A stretch of DNA of 64,000 nt from Diadophis punctatus similis (GCA_023053685.1 JALIGW010000033.1:161501-225500), one strand, 5' to 3'; positions 1 to 10,683 are shown, counted from the stretch's first letter. A program made the numbers and translations. The notes: generated by a model from the letters alone, not told the origin.

Positions 1-1547
1 TCTTCTTGATATGGGTTATTAAAACAACAACATCTGAGAAAAAAATATTAAGTAAAGGAGACTGCAGTTTTGCTCTACTTTATTATGAATCTTGACTGCC
101 AGATTTGTTCCAAAACATGTTTATTAAGTATCACAGATATATTTTTAAAAAAATTCTAACTAATTAAAATGGCAAACTGCCTGAAATGTTCAGCTTATAA
201 ATTTCAACTGGCAGTTACTAAAATAGTAACAATCCACAAGTTATTTTAGTAAAACTTCAGTCTGTTTTTGAAAAGGACTGTTCTATATGAAAACTATACT
301 TTCAGTTTCAATTCTTCCTTCTTAGTTCCAGAGGAAATTTTAAGAGCATTTGCAACGGCTGCTCATTCTTCCCTAGAGCTCTCCAGGAACAAGCCTTCAT
401 TACAGATAAGCAGTAACTAATTAGATTTGGAGTTGATAATGTAGGTGACCTTTTAAAATGGCTTGCTTGGCCTTCCTATGCACAAAGCATTCTCTTAATA
501 TTAGCTAGAGTTTATTTACAAATATGTGGGACATGCAGCTGCAATTAAAATGTAGACATTCCCTGTTCAAAGAGGTGGGAGAAGCAAGAGGTTTTTTTTC
601 TCCTAATGGGGCATCCTTGTGCAGCATGGATAATATTTCTTGTAAATATAGTGGACTGTCAGCTCAGTAGAGAGAAAGTATATGTAAATGAATTTTATAT
701 CAATTAATAATTGCAAACTGATCATCCATAAAACAATATATCAAATATATTCAAGTACAGAAATTAAATGTGTAACAGTAATCATATGTCTCTATATATT
801 TCTCTACTTCTAATGATGCTGAAAGTTGACTAATGATAGAAGAGAGTAATTTTTAAAATTAATAGAAGGAAATCATTTAAAACAATATACAAGCAAAAGA
901 AATGAACACATTTAAATCACTGGTTAAAATTATTTTGGAAAAAATGAAATAAAGCAACATAATTATTTTTAAAAATGATTTAAACATTGAGGGTAAACAC
1001 ACACTCGCATAAAACAAGGGTAAGCAAAAACTAGAAAGCTACATGCTGTCCTGGAGATTCCTTTCAACATCTCTTCAAACTGACTCAGACCGTAGCTGAT
1101 GAAAGTTAAAATCTGCCTTTTCAAGTTCAGGTAAAGTTAAAAAAGAATGTCGTGAGCTCTGTAACAATTATATCACAGTAAAAAGAACCCAGTTTTTCCT
1201 TTAAAAAAGCCACATCTGTATGTCATGTGACTCTCCCATTTTATAGATTTTAACTCCCCCACCCCACCCCATGTTAATTGATGCATTTGGCTCTCAAAAG
1301 GTCATCCATATATGGCACACAGCATGGTTATTTGGATCAGAGAATCAGAAGCAAGACGGATTCTTAAACGTTGCTACATGGTTTTTTGGGGGGAAAATAC
1401 GACTATTGTTTACATATAGGAACAACACAGGTGTAAAATAAATTACAATTAAACCTCTTACAGTCCAAAACTTAACCATAAATGTATATACAGTTATATG
1501 GATGGGGGAGAGAATTAATTTCCCATATTTTATTCATAAGCAGTAAA
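1..1547. other. AT-rich single-copy DNA, no gene seen
   Basis: No ORF of note, no recognised repeat and no RNA gene is visible. The stretch is A+T rich with short homopolymer runs, as in vertebrate intergenic or intronic DNA. Confidence 0.6.
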
Positions 1548-1549
1548 CT

Positions 1550-1760
1550 AGTCCCTTTCGTGGTTTACTACCTTGTCGTGGCAAAGGGGCTTGCATAGCT
1601 CAATGAAGCTATGAGCTATGCCGTGCAGGGCCACCCAAGACCGACAGGTCATAGCAGAGAGCTCTGACAAAACGTGACCACTGGAGAAGGAAATGGCAAC
1701 CCACTCCAGTATCTCTGCCATGAAAACCCCATGGACTGTACCAAAAGGCAAAAAGATACA
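1550..1760 (+). mobile_element. BovB (RTE) LINE 5'-end fragment
   Basis: About 200 bp match, in the opposite orientation, the 5' end of the BovB copy that ends near position 43901. Shared landmarks are the blocks ggagaaggaaatggcaac, catgaaaaccccatgg and gtaccaaaaggc. Only the 5' terminus is present. That is unusual for a LINE, because 5' truncation is the rule, so a later deletion or a BovB-derived short element is likely. The open frame on the minus strand across it is a shadow with no known function. Confidence 0.8.
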
Positions 1761-2399
1761 TTCACGGTAACACTTTCACCCATTGGCTCTCATCTTATAT
1801 CACATAGCCTGTCATGATTCCTTAATTGATCCGTTGTGCTCAAATATGATAGGAGGTTGGATGCTATTTTATTGTAGATATTTAAGTCAAATGTAGCCAT
1901 TGTTATGTGAAAGGGTGGACATATTTTCCTTCTCTTCAACCAGCAATTTATCTAGCTAAGCAGGCCTCCTCTGAGTCTACTTCTGTTTTGTTGTCATTGT
2001 TGTTTTAAAGGAAAAACATACCACTGGGAGAAATATACACAGGACTGATCTGGTTCTAAGAAGATACATGCATACTTTCCCCACAACTTACCCCTTTGAA
2101 TGGATGTACTCAATTACTAAGTGAGGGTTACCTGATCTGGGCAGCTAAAAGTCAGATAATGACTAGTCAGCCAGTATAGCTAGAATATTCTCTATGTCTA
2201 TCACACCACCTTGTGGTCGTCCAGATGTTTGCAACCCAGATCTAGGAGGCTAACCTCTTTAGCTATGGATGATCCACTGATATACCCACATTCTTATGAT
2301 TGGTTTTAAACACAGCTAGAATCTCTCTATTGCTGAACGCATATATGTTTATTTATATTTATTTGCTCAACTGGTAACAGTTGAGGCCAAGCCGTAACA
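1761..2399. other. Single-copy DNA with one short recurring module
   Basis: No gene is seen. Around 2205-2250 the segment containing accttgtggtcgtccagatg and tttgcaaccc recurs at about 17585-17625 and, inverted, at about 21480-21525. It is probably a decayed interspersed repeat. Confidence 0.45.
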
Positions 2400-2690
2400 C
2401 ATGGCTTTGATTTGTTGGCTGTCAATCAATGGCTGAATATCATGGGCATTAGGATTGGAAGATGGGGGAGAGCTGTAGCTGTCACAGAGCAGATGTTGAT
2501 GTTCATCTGATGAAGCTGTTAATTTAACTGGAGTTTATTGAATGGCAATTAGGCGGGGCCTCATTACCAGCAATGAGCAGTGCAAAGACACATTATAAAA
2601 ACCCAGGGAAGGAGAAGGCAGAACATCAGGGAAATGTTGCCAAAGTGTCATTTAGGATCTGGAGTTATGCATCTAAATGTTCTCCGATAG
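2400..2690. promoter_or_regulatory. Candidate conserved non-coding element
   Basis: This repeat-free block has few simple runs and several homeodomain-type TAAT/ATTA cores, for example ttaatttaactgg and caattagg, with a TATA-like cattataaaa at its end. Its composition differs from the neighbouring low-complexity DNA. The regulatory role is inference from texture only; alignment to other vertebrates would decide. Confidence 0.25.
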
Positions 2691-3232
2691 GCTGGTTTTC
2701 CAAATGCTCACAGCTGGAGTCAGGCATCCCAGACTGAAAGACCTGTAGGTCTAGAAATGAAAGACTAAAGAAGGACTTTCAGCAGAGGACTTGGTGGGGG
2801 AAGAAAATGAAACTTTGCATAACAGCCACACTAAACAGCAGGTGTGTGAAAACAAGCACCATATTAACTAAAAAGAGCAGTGGAATTTCCTCTCCGTCAC
2901 ATTGATGTGAAAATGCGAAATGGTCCAAACCATCAAGGATTAGTTATGTATTTCCCTTCAGCCATCTTTAATGCCTGTGTTAAATGTCTATTAAGGGCAA
3001 ATTAAAGGGCATAGTTTCCTATGCAGGACCATAGTCTTTTATATAATGAACCTTGTCATCATGGAAGAAACTTCAGTCTCTCTTGTATTCTTTTCATTCT
3101 ACACCATCAAATTTGCTCTTCAGAAGAGTGGACTTCTTTCATGAAGCTCACAGGTTAATGTTGTACATATTGATACCCACTGCTAATGTCACCACTTCTG
3201 TACCCTGACAATAAAATAAATTAATCAGCATG
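2691..3232. other. Single-copy DNA, nothing recognised
   Basis: No gene or repeat was recognised. The block ends at the 8-bp target duplication of the next element. Confidence 0.5.
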
Positions 3233-3240
3233 TTCTAAAG

Positions 3241-3445
3241 CAGGGGTCCTCAAACTTGGCAACTTTAAGACTTGTGGACTTCAACTCCCAGAATTCTCCA
3301 GCCAGCAAAGCAGGGGTCCTCAAACTTGGCAACTTTAAGACTTGTGGACTTCAACTCCCAGAATTCTCCAGCCAGCATAGCTGGCTGGAGAATTCTGGGA
3401 GTTGAAGTCCACAAGTCTTAAAGTTGCCAAGTTTGAAGACCTCTG
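3241..3445. mobile_element. Palindromic hAT-type MITE with duplicated left arm
   Basis: The element starts caggggtcctcaaacttgg and ends ccaagtttgaagacctctg, so the arms are inverted copies. An exact 8-bp target duplication ttctaaag lies at 3233-3240 and 3446-3453, the hAT signature. The left arm occurs twice in direct tandem (units starting at 3241 and 3311, 70 bp apart) before the hairpin centre near ccagccagc-ata-gctggctgg. Related copies are at 26064, 38756, 45479 and 56983. Confidence 0.9.
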
Positions 3446-3453
3446 TTCTAAAG

Positions 3454-4517
3454 CTTATTAGAGTCTTTGAGATGTTATAAATGTATAAGCTGTTCATCAC
3501 ATAAGGTCTTTATCTTCTGGAGTTTACATGGACATGTCTTGCCAGCAGTACTATGCAGAAGTTATTTGCCACTATCTGGGATTTTTTTAAAATCTCTAAT
3601 TTAATTTACAACCATGCAATATCCAAATCATCTTTCCATCCAAGTTCTATGCTGGTCTGATGCTATTTCGTGTCTGCTTTTGGGGATAAGCCAAGAATAG
3701 CGAAACACTCACCATAGGTGTCATCAACATAGGCTCATGCAAAATCAGCAGACACATAACAGAGAGTGAATTTTAAAAAAGGTATCTACTTTAACAAATT
3801 GCACCTTACATTTGTTTATCGCTTAATGTAATTTTTGTCATCTATGGTTCTTGCCACCATCACCCCCCCACCCCCATGTGCAGATAAAGATTGTGGGTAT
3901 ATATTTACACCATAACAGATTAAATGACCTTCTGTAACAAAGGTTTTGAAAGGTACGGCTGCATTTTACTCTGCTTACAGCAGTAACAAAAACTTAGTGA
4001 GCATTAATAATTGCTGTCATATGCCAATATCTTGGGACTTACGTGTAACAAAAGCTTTGCTTTCAGGCTGCATACAGTCTAGCTCAGTCAGGGAGAAAAC
4101 TAGAGAGAATCACAAATAAGTAATTTCTCATGAACTCTTCCTGCAACAGTTATAACTTGTGGAGTGTCTCCTTTAGGCAGAGACATTGCAAATGATTACA
4201 GTCTTCATCCTGGATTATATATCCGGGTGTCATCACAGAACAAAGCTTCAAAATTTATTTTGAACTATCTATGGATCCTACAAATTGCCTTGATCTCAAG
4301 TCTGCTCCATAGTCCATGCAATATTTGTCTACCAACTTTAGTTCAGAAGTTTTATATCTACTTTTAGCTGCCAATTTTTGCTTTTTTTTGAAGTATCTGT
4401 GACTTGTTTCAGAATAAAGACTTTTGGATACAAAGTGGTCACTTCCAAGAGAAGAAATTTTAGAGAAGGTATCTTCTGCTGGGGATTGGCAACTGGTTCT
4501 CTTAAAGAAGGAAGCAA
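3454..4517. other. Single-copy DNA, nothing recognised
   Basis: Unique-looking AT-rich sequence with a short C run near 3863. The open frames at 4164-4629 have no coding features and partly overlap the following SINE. Confidence 0.5.
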
Positions 4518-4737
4518 TAGGAGCCACTGTGGTGCAATGGTTAGAATGCAGTACTGCAGGATACTTCTGTTGACTGCCAGCTGCCTGCAATTTGGCAGAC
4601 TCAGCCTTCCATCCTTCCAAGGTCAGTAAAATGAGGACCCAGATTGTTGGGGGCCATATGCTGACTCTGTAAACCGCTTAGAGAGGGCTATAAAAGCACT
4701 GCGAAGCGGTATATAAGTCTAAGTGCTGTTGCTAATG
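4518..4737 (+). mobile_element. tRNA-derived squamate SINE
   Basis: The copy has a degraded box A region (tggtgcaatggttag), then the conserved core actcagccttccatccttcc, atgaggacccagattg and gtaaaccgcttagagaggg. It ends in gcggtatataagtctaagtg. The box B region is damaged relative to the copies at 8821 and 36739, so the internal Pol III promoter is probably dead. Confidence 0.85.
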
Positions 4738-5418
4738 GTACAAATAAATTATCAGTTTTCAAAATGGAGCAAAGGAGCCCGCAAGGCTGCCTTAGGAGCT
4801 ATATTGACTGAATGCTATTTAACATTTATAAATAATCAAGAAATCAGAGTGGTGGCCAGTTTAGTTTTGTTTCTGGACAATCCAAAATTAGTCAGTATAG
4901 TGAATAGAAATGAATAACTGAAAAACCCAGGATGGTACTTTCCCAAAACTTGCTCTTAAGCTGAAGGACAGTTTTTCAGAAAAGTGTGGTAGGAGAGAAG
5001 GGAAATGTTCATCTAAGTTGCATTGTATAAACAGAAATCCAGCACTGGATGTTACCTAACTAGGAAAGATAATTAAATCTATATACTAGTAAAACTCATG
5101 ATCTTTAACTGTGGGCAACAATTTTTGAATCAAGGTACCTCAAATGGGCTAGCTTACAGAATGTGTCCAAAATCCGGGACCCTTGAATCTTGAAGGAATG
5201 AAATATGGAGAGGTGGTGGCTCCTGGGCAGCTGGGCTGGTGCCGGGGTTACATGATCTTCATTTTCAATATTCCGTGACAATTTCTCAGCCAATCTCACA
5301 ATCTCTCATTTCCTTTCCCCTCCCAGCAGCAGCCACTTACCTGTCTGTTGGAAAGAAAAGGGAAGAGAAGAAGAAAGGGAGAGAGGGAGGAAGGAACGGG
5401 TGGGAGGAATCCTTGTGT
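4738..5418. other. Single-copy DNA with a purine-rich tract
   Basis: No gene is seen. A GA-rich tract lies at about 5350-5405. The ORFs here have no recognisable domain. Confidence 0.45.
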
Positions 5419-5510
5419 ACCAGCAGTGGATTGCTCCCAGTTTGGACCGATTCTTAGAACCAGTAGCGCCGCTGGTGGGAGGCTCTACCTGCCTGCCTGG
5501 GACGCTTTAC
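5419..5510. mobile_element. Truncated hAT-type MITE
   Basis: It begins cagcagtggattgctcccag and keeps the ttcttagaacc and gtagcgcc blocks of the complete copy at 15232-15392. The right end is missing, so no target duplication can be read. Confidence 0.65.
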
Positions 5511-5926
5511 AAACCACCACTGTTGTGTACCCTTCCCAGCACATGCCATCCCCTGCATATTCTTCCGACCTGCCCTGCCCTGGCATGTTTTCTAGCCCCA
5601 CTCTGCCCTCTGTGTGCTTTCCCTGCCTGCATGGAACCTCTTATACACACACACACCCATGCACCTCCCACATGCTTTCCCCAATCCATGTGGCACCTCT
5701 TTGGCACCTCATACACCCTTTCTAACCCACGCTGCCCTGCTGCACTCTGTCCAGGATCTGCATAGCACCTCTTGCACATTCCTAAGTATTCCAATCCACA
5801 CCCACAAGCTATCCCTAAATGGTGCAGCACCTCTCACACAGCCCCACAACCCCCATGCATTCTTCATGACCTGAACTGCCACCATGGGTGCCATACCCAA
5901 CCTGCACAGGACCTCTCGGGTGCCAT
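5511..5926. repeat. Degenerate C-rich minisatellite, left part
   Basis: The motif CAGCACCTCTNNCACA with a C/CA-rich spacer ending in ctttccccaatccatg recurs roughly every 60-75 bp (starts near 5632, 5690, 5763, 5827, 5909). Similar units resume at about 6658 beyond the L2 insertion. Overlapping ORFs in several frames are a product of the low complexity. Confidence 0.5.
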
Positions 5927-6160
5927 TTAATTTAATTTAATTTAATTTAATTTAATTTAATTTAATTTAATTTAATTTAATTTAATTTAATTTAATTTAA
6001 TTTAATTTAATTTAATTTAATATTTAATTTAATTTAATTTAATTTAATTTAATTTAATTTAATTTAATTTAATTTAATTTAATTTAATTTAATTTAATTT
6101 AATTTAATTTAATTTAATTTAATTTTTAATTTAATATTTAATTTAATTATTTAATTTAAT
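5927..6160. repeat. AATTT pentanucleotide array
   Basis: About 230 bp of near-perfect 5-bp repeat with a few interruptions. It directly adjoins the 3' end of an antisense L2 LINE. It is best read as the expanded 3' tail of that element rather than an independent satellite. Confidence 0.95.
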
Positions 6161-6627
6161 AGATTTGTATGCCGCCCAACTCCCGAGGGACTCTGGGCGG
6201 CTCACAACATGTCAAATCTATTACAGATATAAAAACATATAACAATTAAGAAGATATAAAAATTAAAAAATCTCCAACATTCATAACTAAGGGGGGGGAG
6301 ACCCAAGTATAGTCTGCTTGGTCTCACTTTCACCCCGCCTGCCAGAAGAGCCAAGTTTTTATTGCTTTACGGAAGGCCAGCAGGGTGGGGATGGCCCTGA
6401 TCTCCAGAGGGAGTTGATTCCACAGGGAGGGAGCTCCCACAGAGAAGGCTCTCCCCCTCGGCCCCGCCAACCGGCATTGCTTGGTCGATGGGACCTGGAG
6501 GAGACCAACTCTGTGGGACCTAACCGGTTGTAGGGAGGTATGTGGTAGGATGCGGTCCCGAAGGTAACCTGGCCCTGAGCCATGTAAGGCTTTAAAGGTC
6601 AAAACCAACACCTTAAATTGGATCCAG
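6161..6627 (-). mobile_element. L2-type LINE 3' end, antisense
   Basis: The 3' UTR begins with the block gccgcccaactcccgaggga next to the AATTT tail. Upstream on the minus strand, positions 6330-6635 encode the C-terminus of an L2 reverse-transcriptase protein: FKALHGSGPGYL, then RVGLLQVPS, RGRAFSVGAPSLWNQLPLE and AFRKAIKTWLF in that order. The element is 5'-truncated near 6627. Related copies are at 27914, 49344, 53631 and 62190. Confidence 0.85.
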
Positions 6628-6890
6628 ATGACCACGCATGTGCCCTCCCTCTTGTATGCAGCATCTCTGGCCTACACTCATACACTCTTTTCAACCTATG
6701 TAGCACCCTTTGCACACACCCACATACCATTTCGGATTTGCACAACTGTGCACCCACTCACTCCCTTCCCCAACCCATCAGCATCTACTTATCTACCTGC
6801 TGGTCTTCAATTGGTAGGTTCCTGCTGGCTTCTACAACTGATTTCCCCCCCTGGAAGCTTCCCAAAGCAAAATGAATGGAGATGCTGGCA
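6628..6890. repeat. Degenerate C-rich minisatellite, right part
   Basis: Units such as gcagcatctctggcctacac and gtagcaccctttgcacacac resemble those at 5632-5926. This suggests the L2 integrated into a pre-existing repeat array. Divergence is high. Confidence 0.4.
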
Positions 6891-6897
6891 GGTATTT

Positions 6898-6943
6898 GAG
6901 GGAGGGAGGGAGGGAGGGAGGGAGGGAGGGAGGAAGGAAGGAA
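6898..6943. repeat. GGAG/GGAA microsatellite
   Basis: Tandem gggagg units grade into ggaa units. Confidence 0.9.
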
Positions 6944-7074
6944 AGTTTCTGATGCTCCTTTCCAGCTTCCCACAAGAAAACTCAGTGAAGAAGCCAGCAG
7001 GAAGTCAGAAGTTGCTCCTGCTCTCACTGCTTCTTGGCCACAAGTGGTCATTCTGTTTCTCTGTTTAGGATAAT

Positions 7075-7290
7075 CAGGGGTGAAATCCAGCAGGTTCTGA
7101 CAGGTTCTGGAGAACTGGTAGCGGAAATTTTGAGTAGTTCAGAGAACCGGCAAATACCACCTTTGGCTGGCCCCAGAGTGGGATGGGAATGGAGATTTTG
7201 CAGTATCCTTCTCATGCCATGCCCACCAAGCCATGCCCACCAAGCCACGCCCACAGAACCGGTAGTAAAAAAAATTGGATTTCACCACTG
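7075..7290. mobile_element. hAT-type MITE, ACCGGTAGCGGAAATTTT subfamily
   Basis: It starts caggggtgaaatccagcagg and ends ggatttcaccactg, giving clear terminal inverted repeats. Flanks tttaggataa and tttagataa look like a slightly altered target duplication. A close relative interrupts the BovB at 40934-41133. Confidence 0.8.
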
Positions 7291-7427
7291 GTTTAGATAA
7301 ATATTTCTGAAATGATGACCCAATGAGGAACGAGTTGTCTAGTACTGTTATTAAGTGTTGCTTAAGACTTGGATAAAGAACTGTCTCTTGATTTGTATTT
7401 TCTACAAGATGTGACAAAGATGACTTT

Positions 7428-7441
7428 GATGATGATGATGG

Positions 7442-7482
<41 letters not shown>
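7428..7482. repeat. GAT trinucleotide microsatellite
   Basis: About 18 tandem gat units. The serine-rich minus-strand frame across it is an artefact of the repeat. Confidence 0.95.
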
Positions 7483-7484
<2 letters not shown>

Positions 7485-8267
7485 GTAAAAACATCAAATT
7501 CAGAAAAATTCATGGAAACTACTTATATAAATCTAACGAATGCAGAAGTAGTATTACATCTGAAGGACTTTATTATGGGCAAGGATGTTGCCTTCACGTT
7601 GTGACTGTAGGATTCCAACAGATAGCTGACCTTGGTAATAGACTGGTGAACTAGATGGGCAATTTGTGTGATCCAGCAAGGCTCTGGTGATGCTGTAATG
7701 ACAGTACTGATCGCAGGAAGCGTGTTGTGAAAGAGGCCATTGTTTCCCTCTGGCCCCACTTGTGGTTTCTAGCAGCTGCTATCCTGACATACACTTGGTT
7801 TGCATATGCCTGCCCTTTGCTGTGTGGGATTAATTAACACATCAATTAGCTATTCCTTTCCACCTCACCTTATTATAAAAACACAAATGGAGAGCAGTTA
7901 ACGGTGGACAAAAAAAAGGGAATGCAATAGTGAAGAAGATTCTTTCTTTTTCTTCTAGCTGATAAAATATGCATGAGAATATTTGCTTCCTTTTATACAA
8001 ACATAGCAATATTGTTCTTTGAAAGTTATGTCCATGGGCTGACATGATGGGTTAAATAAAATACTAGAACACTAGAAAAAGGCAAAAATATCAATGGCTG
8101 TTAATTAATGTCTCAGCTCAGTACAGTTGCCAGCACTTATCTACAATAGTTATTTAAATATTATTAAAAATAGGAAATGCATCATGAAAACAGATAATAA
8201 GAGGATATAAATTTTCACAAAGCAAATATGTGTATGTTAATATTATGAATAAATGCAAATGTAGAAA
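7483..8267. other. Single-copy DNA, nothing recognised
   Basis: No gene or repeat was recognised; short ORFs lack coding features. Confidence 0.5.
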
Positions 8268-8269
8268 TA

Positions 8270-8502
8270 CCCACGTTTCCCCCAAAATAAGACCGGGTCT
8301 TATATTAATTTTTGCTCCAAAAGATGCTTATTTTCTGGTTATGTCTTATTTTCAGGGAAATACGGTACTAAGTGTATCCATCTGGTTGACGATCTTAACT
8401 GGGGCTTATTTTTTGGTGGGGGTAGGGTTTACATTACGAGCTTCCTGAAAAATCATGCTACAGCTTATTTTCCGGTTGGGTCTCATTTTCGAGGAAACAG
8501 GG
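8270..8502. mobile_element. TA-flanked MITE (Tc1/mariner type)
   Basis: Inverted termini cccacgtttcccccaaaat and ccctgtttcctcgaaaatga (right end, complemented) are bounded by TA at 8268-8269 and 8503-8504. The internal block gaccgggtcttatattaat is followed by inverted-like segments. It is non-autonomous with no transposase. The superfamily call rests on the TA target. Confidence 0.7.
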
Positions 8503-8504
8503 TA

Positions 8505-8818
8505 GTTACGAGGTTGAGTCAAAAAGTAATGCCATTTTCTTTAGGACAGGTATAATTACCAACACAGGAACATATAGCATACATCAAAATGAAGCTGGTC
8601 CTCTGTGGATCACATCCCTACTTCTCAACATAGTCATCGTTTCTGTCAATAGCAATGTTCCACCTTCGAATGAGAGCATGTATAACTGCCTCGTAAAATT
8701 TTGTTGACTGTTCTTTGAGCCACTTCTTCACTGTAGTTTTCACTTCCTCGTCACTGGAATAATGTTTGCCTCTCAAACCCTCTTTCATGGGGCTTCAGAC
8801 TATCATCTCTTCAATAAG
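8505..8818 (-). pseudogene. Mariner-like transposase C-terminal fragment
   Basis: Read on the minus strand, about 8610-8790 encodes HYSSDEEVKTTVKKWLKEQ, then FYEAVIHALIRRWNIAIDR and a terminal DYVEK before a stop. This order matches the C-terminus of mariner transposases (SSDEEV, then RW.KCI, then DYVEK). The catalytic aspartates are absent, lost with the 5' part near the next SINE. The motif gttgagtcaaaaagtaatgc at 8512 is a mariner-type terminal inverted repeat. It is a non-functional relic sharing or abutting the TA of the preceding MITE. Confidence 0.7.
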
Positions 8819-8819
8819 A

Positions 8820-9068
8820 ACCGAGGTGGCGCAGCGGTTAGAGTGGGGTACTGCAGGCCACTTTAGCTGACTGTGATCCGCAGGTCAGCGGTTCAAATCT
8901 CAGCGGCTCAAGGTTGACTCAGCCTTCCATCCTTCCGAGGTAGGTAAAATGAGGACCCAGATTGTTGGGGGCAATATATACATACATTGCTTACTGGTGT
9001 AAACCGCTTAGAGAGTGCTTGCACTGTGAGGCGGTATATAAATGTCACAAATAAATAAATAAATAAAT
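8820..9068 (+). mobile_element. tRNA-derived squamate SINE
   Basis: It has a well-preserved box A (ggtggcgcagcggttagagt) and box B (cggttcaaatctc). These are followed by the core actcagccttccatccttcc and an AAAT tail at 9048-9066. The variant carries a longer spacer before gtaaaccgcttagag than the other copies in the window. Confidence 0.9.
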
Positions 9069-9670
9069 GTGCTAGAACTCCAACTTCTAGAATTTGAAGA
9101 CATTTAAGATTTGGATATGCTAATGAGAGCCTGGGACATAAAAAACATTCTTTTTGGATAGTTTTCTCAAACATGATCCTCTTCAGGTAAAGTTGGGCAG
9201 CAATTAATATAATATCTAATAGGCATGGCCAAAGCTCAATTTAAGCAAGAAAAATGAGGTAAAACCTTCCTTTTCTTCTTTATTAGAAAAGTATATTATA
9301 GCATTGACTGATCTTGCTAGGACTGGGTGTACATTTGGTACCTAGGACCAACCTATTAAAGTAGTAAATCCAGGTTTAAAAAAAGACAAAGAACTTAAAT
9401 CAAATCAAGTTTTTTTGCAGGAATTCTCAGAAGCACCTCACCCATAGCTGGCAGTAAAAATAAAATAAATAAAAATAAAATGCTAATAAATTAAATAACA
9501 AGTAGCAGTTCTCTCATAAGTTCAAAAACTGTTGCTTGCTGAACTCTGCCTAATGGTAGGATCAGCCTTGTAGACAGGCTGAAACGATTAGTAAGGCCAT
9601 CAACATTGGAGATTGAGGTGCATTTATCAAGAATGACTAAGTTCCCCTTTTCCAGTCCAGTAACACTTCA
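9069..9670. other. Single-copy DNA, nothing recognised
   Basis: AT-rich, with an aaaataaa-rich patch near 9460-9490. Confidence 0.5.
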
Positions 9671-10680
9671 CAAAGAGGGATTCCAGAACAGAATGGAACG
9701 GAACAGTTAGAAGGGACCTTGGAGGTCTTCTAGTCCAAACCCCTGCTCAACCATTTCAGACAAATGATTGTCCAGTCTCTTCTTAAAAACTTCCGGTGTT
9801 GGAGCAACTATAACTTCAAGAGGCAAGTTGTTCTACTAATTAATTGTTCTAACTGTCAGGAAATTTCTCCTTAGTTCTAGGTTGCTTCTCTCCTTGATTA
9901 GTTTCCATCCATTGCTTCTTGTCCTGCATTCAGGTGCTTTGGAGAATAGGTTGACTCCCTCTTCTTTGTGGGAACCCCTGAGATATTGGAACACTGCTAT
10001 CATGTCTCCCCTAGTCCTTCTTTTCATTAAACTACACATACCTAATTCCAGCCACCATTCTTTATATGTTTTGGCCTCCAGTCGAGGGGTGAAATGCTCC
10101 CGGTTCGGGCGGGCCAGTCGGTCATCGTAGAGCCGATAGATCCGATAGCGATCGCAGCGCGAGGCTTCCCCTGCCCGCTTCCCCCACCCGCCTGGACGCC
10201 GCCATTTGGGTTCTTTGACCCTCTGTGCATGCGCAGAACACTTTGCACATGCGCAGAGGGTAAAAGAACCCAAATGGTGGCGTCCAGGCGGGTGGGGGAA
10301 GCGGGTGGGGGAAGCCTTGCGCTGCGATTGCTATCGGCTCTATCGGCTCTACGACGACCGACTGGCCCACCCGAACCGGGAGCATTTCACCCCTGCTCCA
10401 GTCCCCTAATTATCTTTGTTGCTCTCCTCTGAACTCTTTCTACAATCTCAACATCTTTTATACATCATGGAGACCAAAACTGGATGCAGTATTCCAAGTG
10501 TGGTCTTACCAAAGCATTATAAAGTGGTATTAACACTTCACGTGATCTTGATTCTGTCCCTATGTTAATGCATCCTAGGACTGTGTTGGCTTTTTTGGCA
10601 GTTGCAGCACTCTGCCAAAATATATCCTTTTGAATTTTTCTATTTTGGTATTCATTAATAAAGTTAGTCATGATAATCAA
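9671..10680 (-). mobile_element. CR1 LINE 3' portion, interrupted
   Basis: The minus strand encodes the C-terminus of a CR1 ORF2 in two blocks. Positions 10480-10680 carry [18 protein letters not shown] and [16 protein letters not shown]. Positions 9836-10083 carry MIAVFQYLRGSHKEEGVNLF and LRRNFLTVRTIN. The 3' end near 9671 contains the attctgtt-type CR1 terminus and the block gaagggaccttggaggtctt. A palindromic MITE separates the blocks. Frameshifts and stops show it is dead. Confidence 0.85.
10084..10395. mobile_element. Palindromic hAT-type MITE inside CR1
   Basis: Left end gaggggtgaaatgctcccgg and right end ccgggagcatttcacccctg are exact inverted copies apart from the first base. An exact 8-bp target duplication ctccagtc lies at 10076-10083 and 10396-10403. 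Nearly the whole 312 bp folds back on itself: the arms include cccgcttcccccacccgcc and its complement. It contains gccgccattt at 10198 and two gcatgcgcag/acatgcgcag motifs at the hairpin top. Confidence 0.93.
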
Positions 10681-10683
10681 ATA

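Noticed and set aside
4518..4737. tRNA gene candidate
   Set aside because: The tRNA-like promoter is part of a SINE with the squamate SINE body. No complete cloverleaf was found. The same applies to the copies at 8820, 36739, 38202, 48975, 58278 and 60292.
5348..5900. Overlapping ORFs of 72-125 aa
   Set aside because: C-rich degenerate tandem repeat plus a MITE fragment. No domain and no conserved frame.
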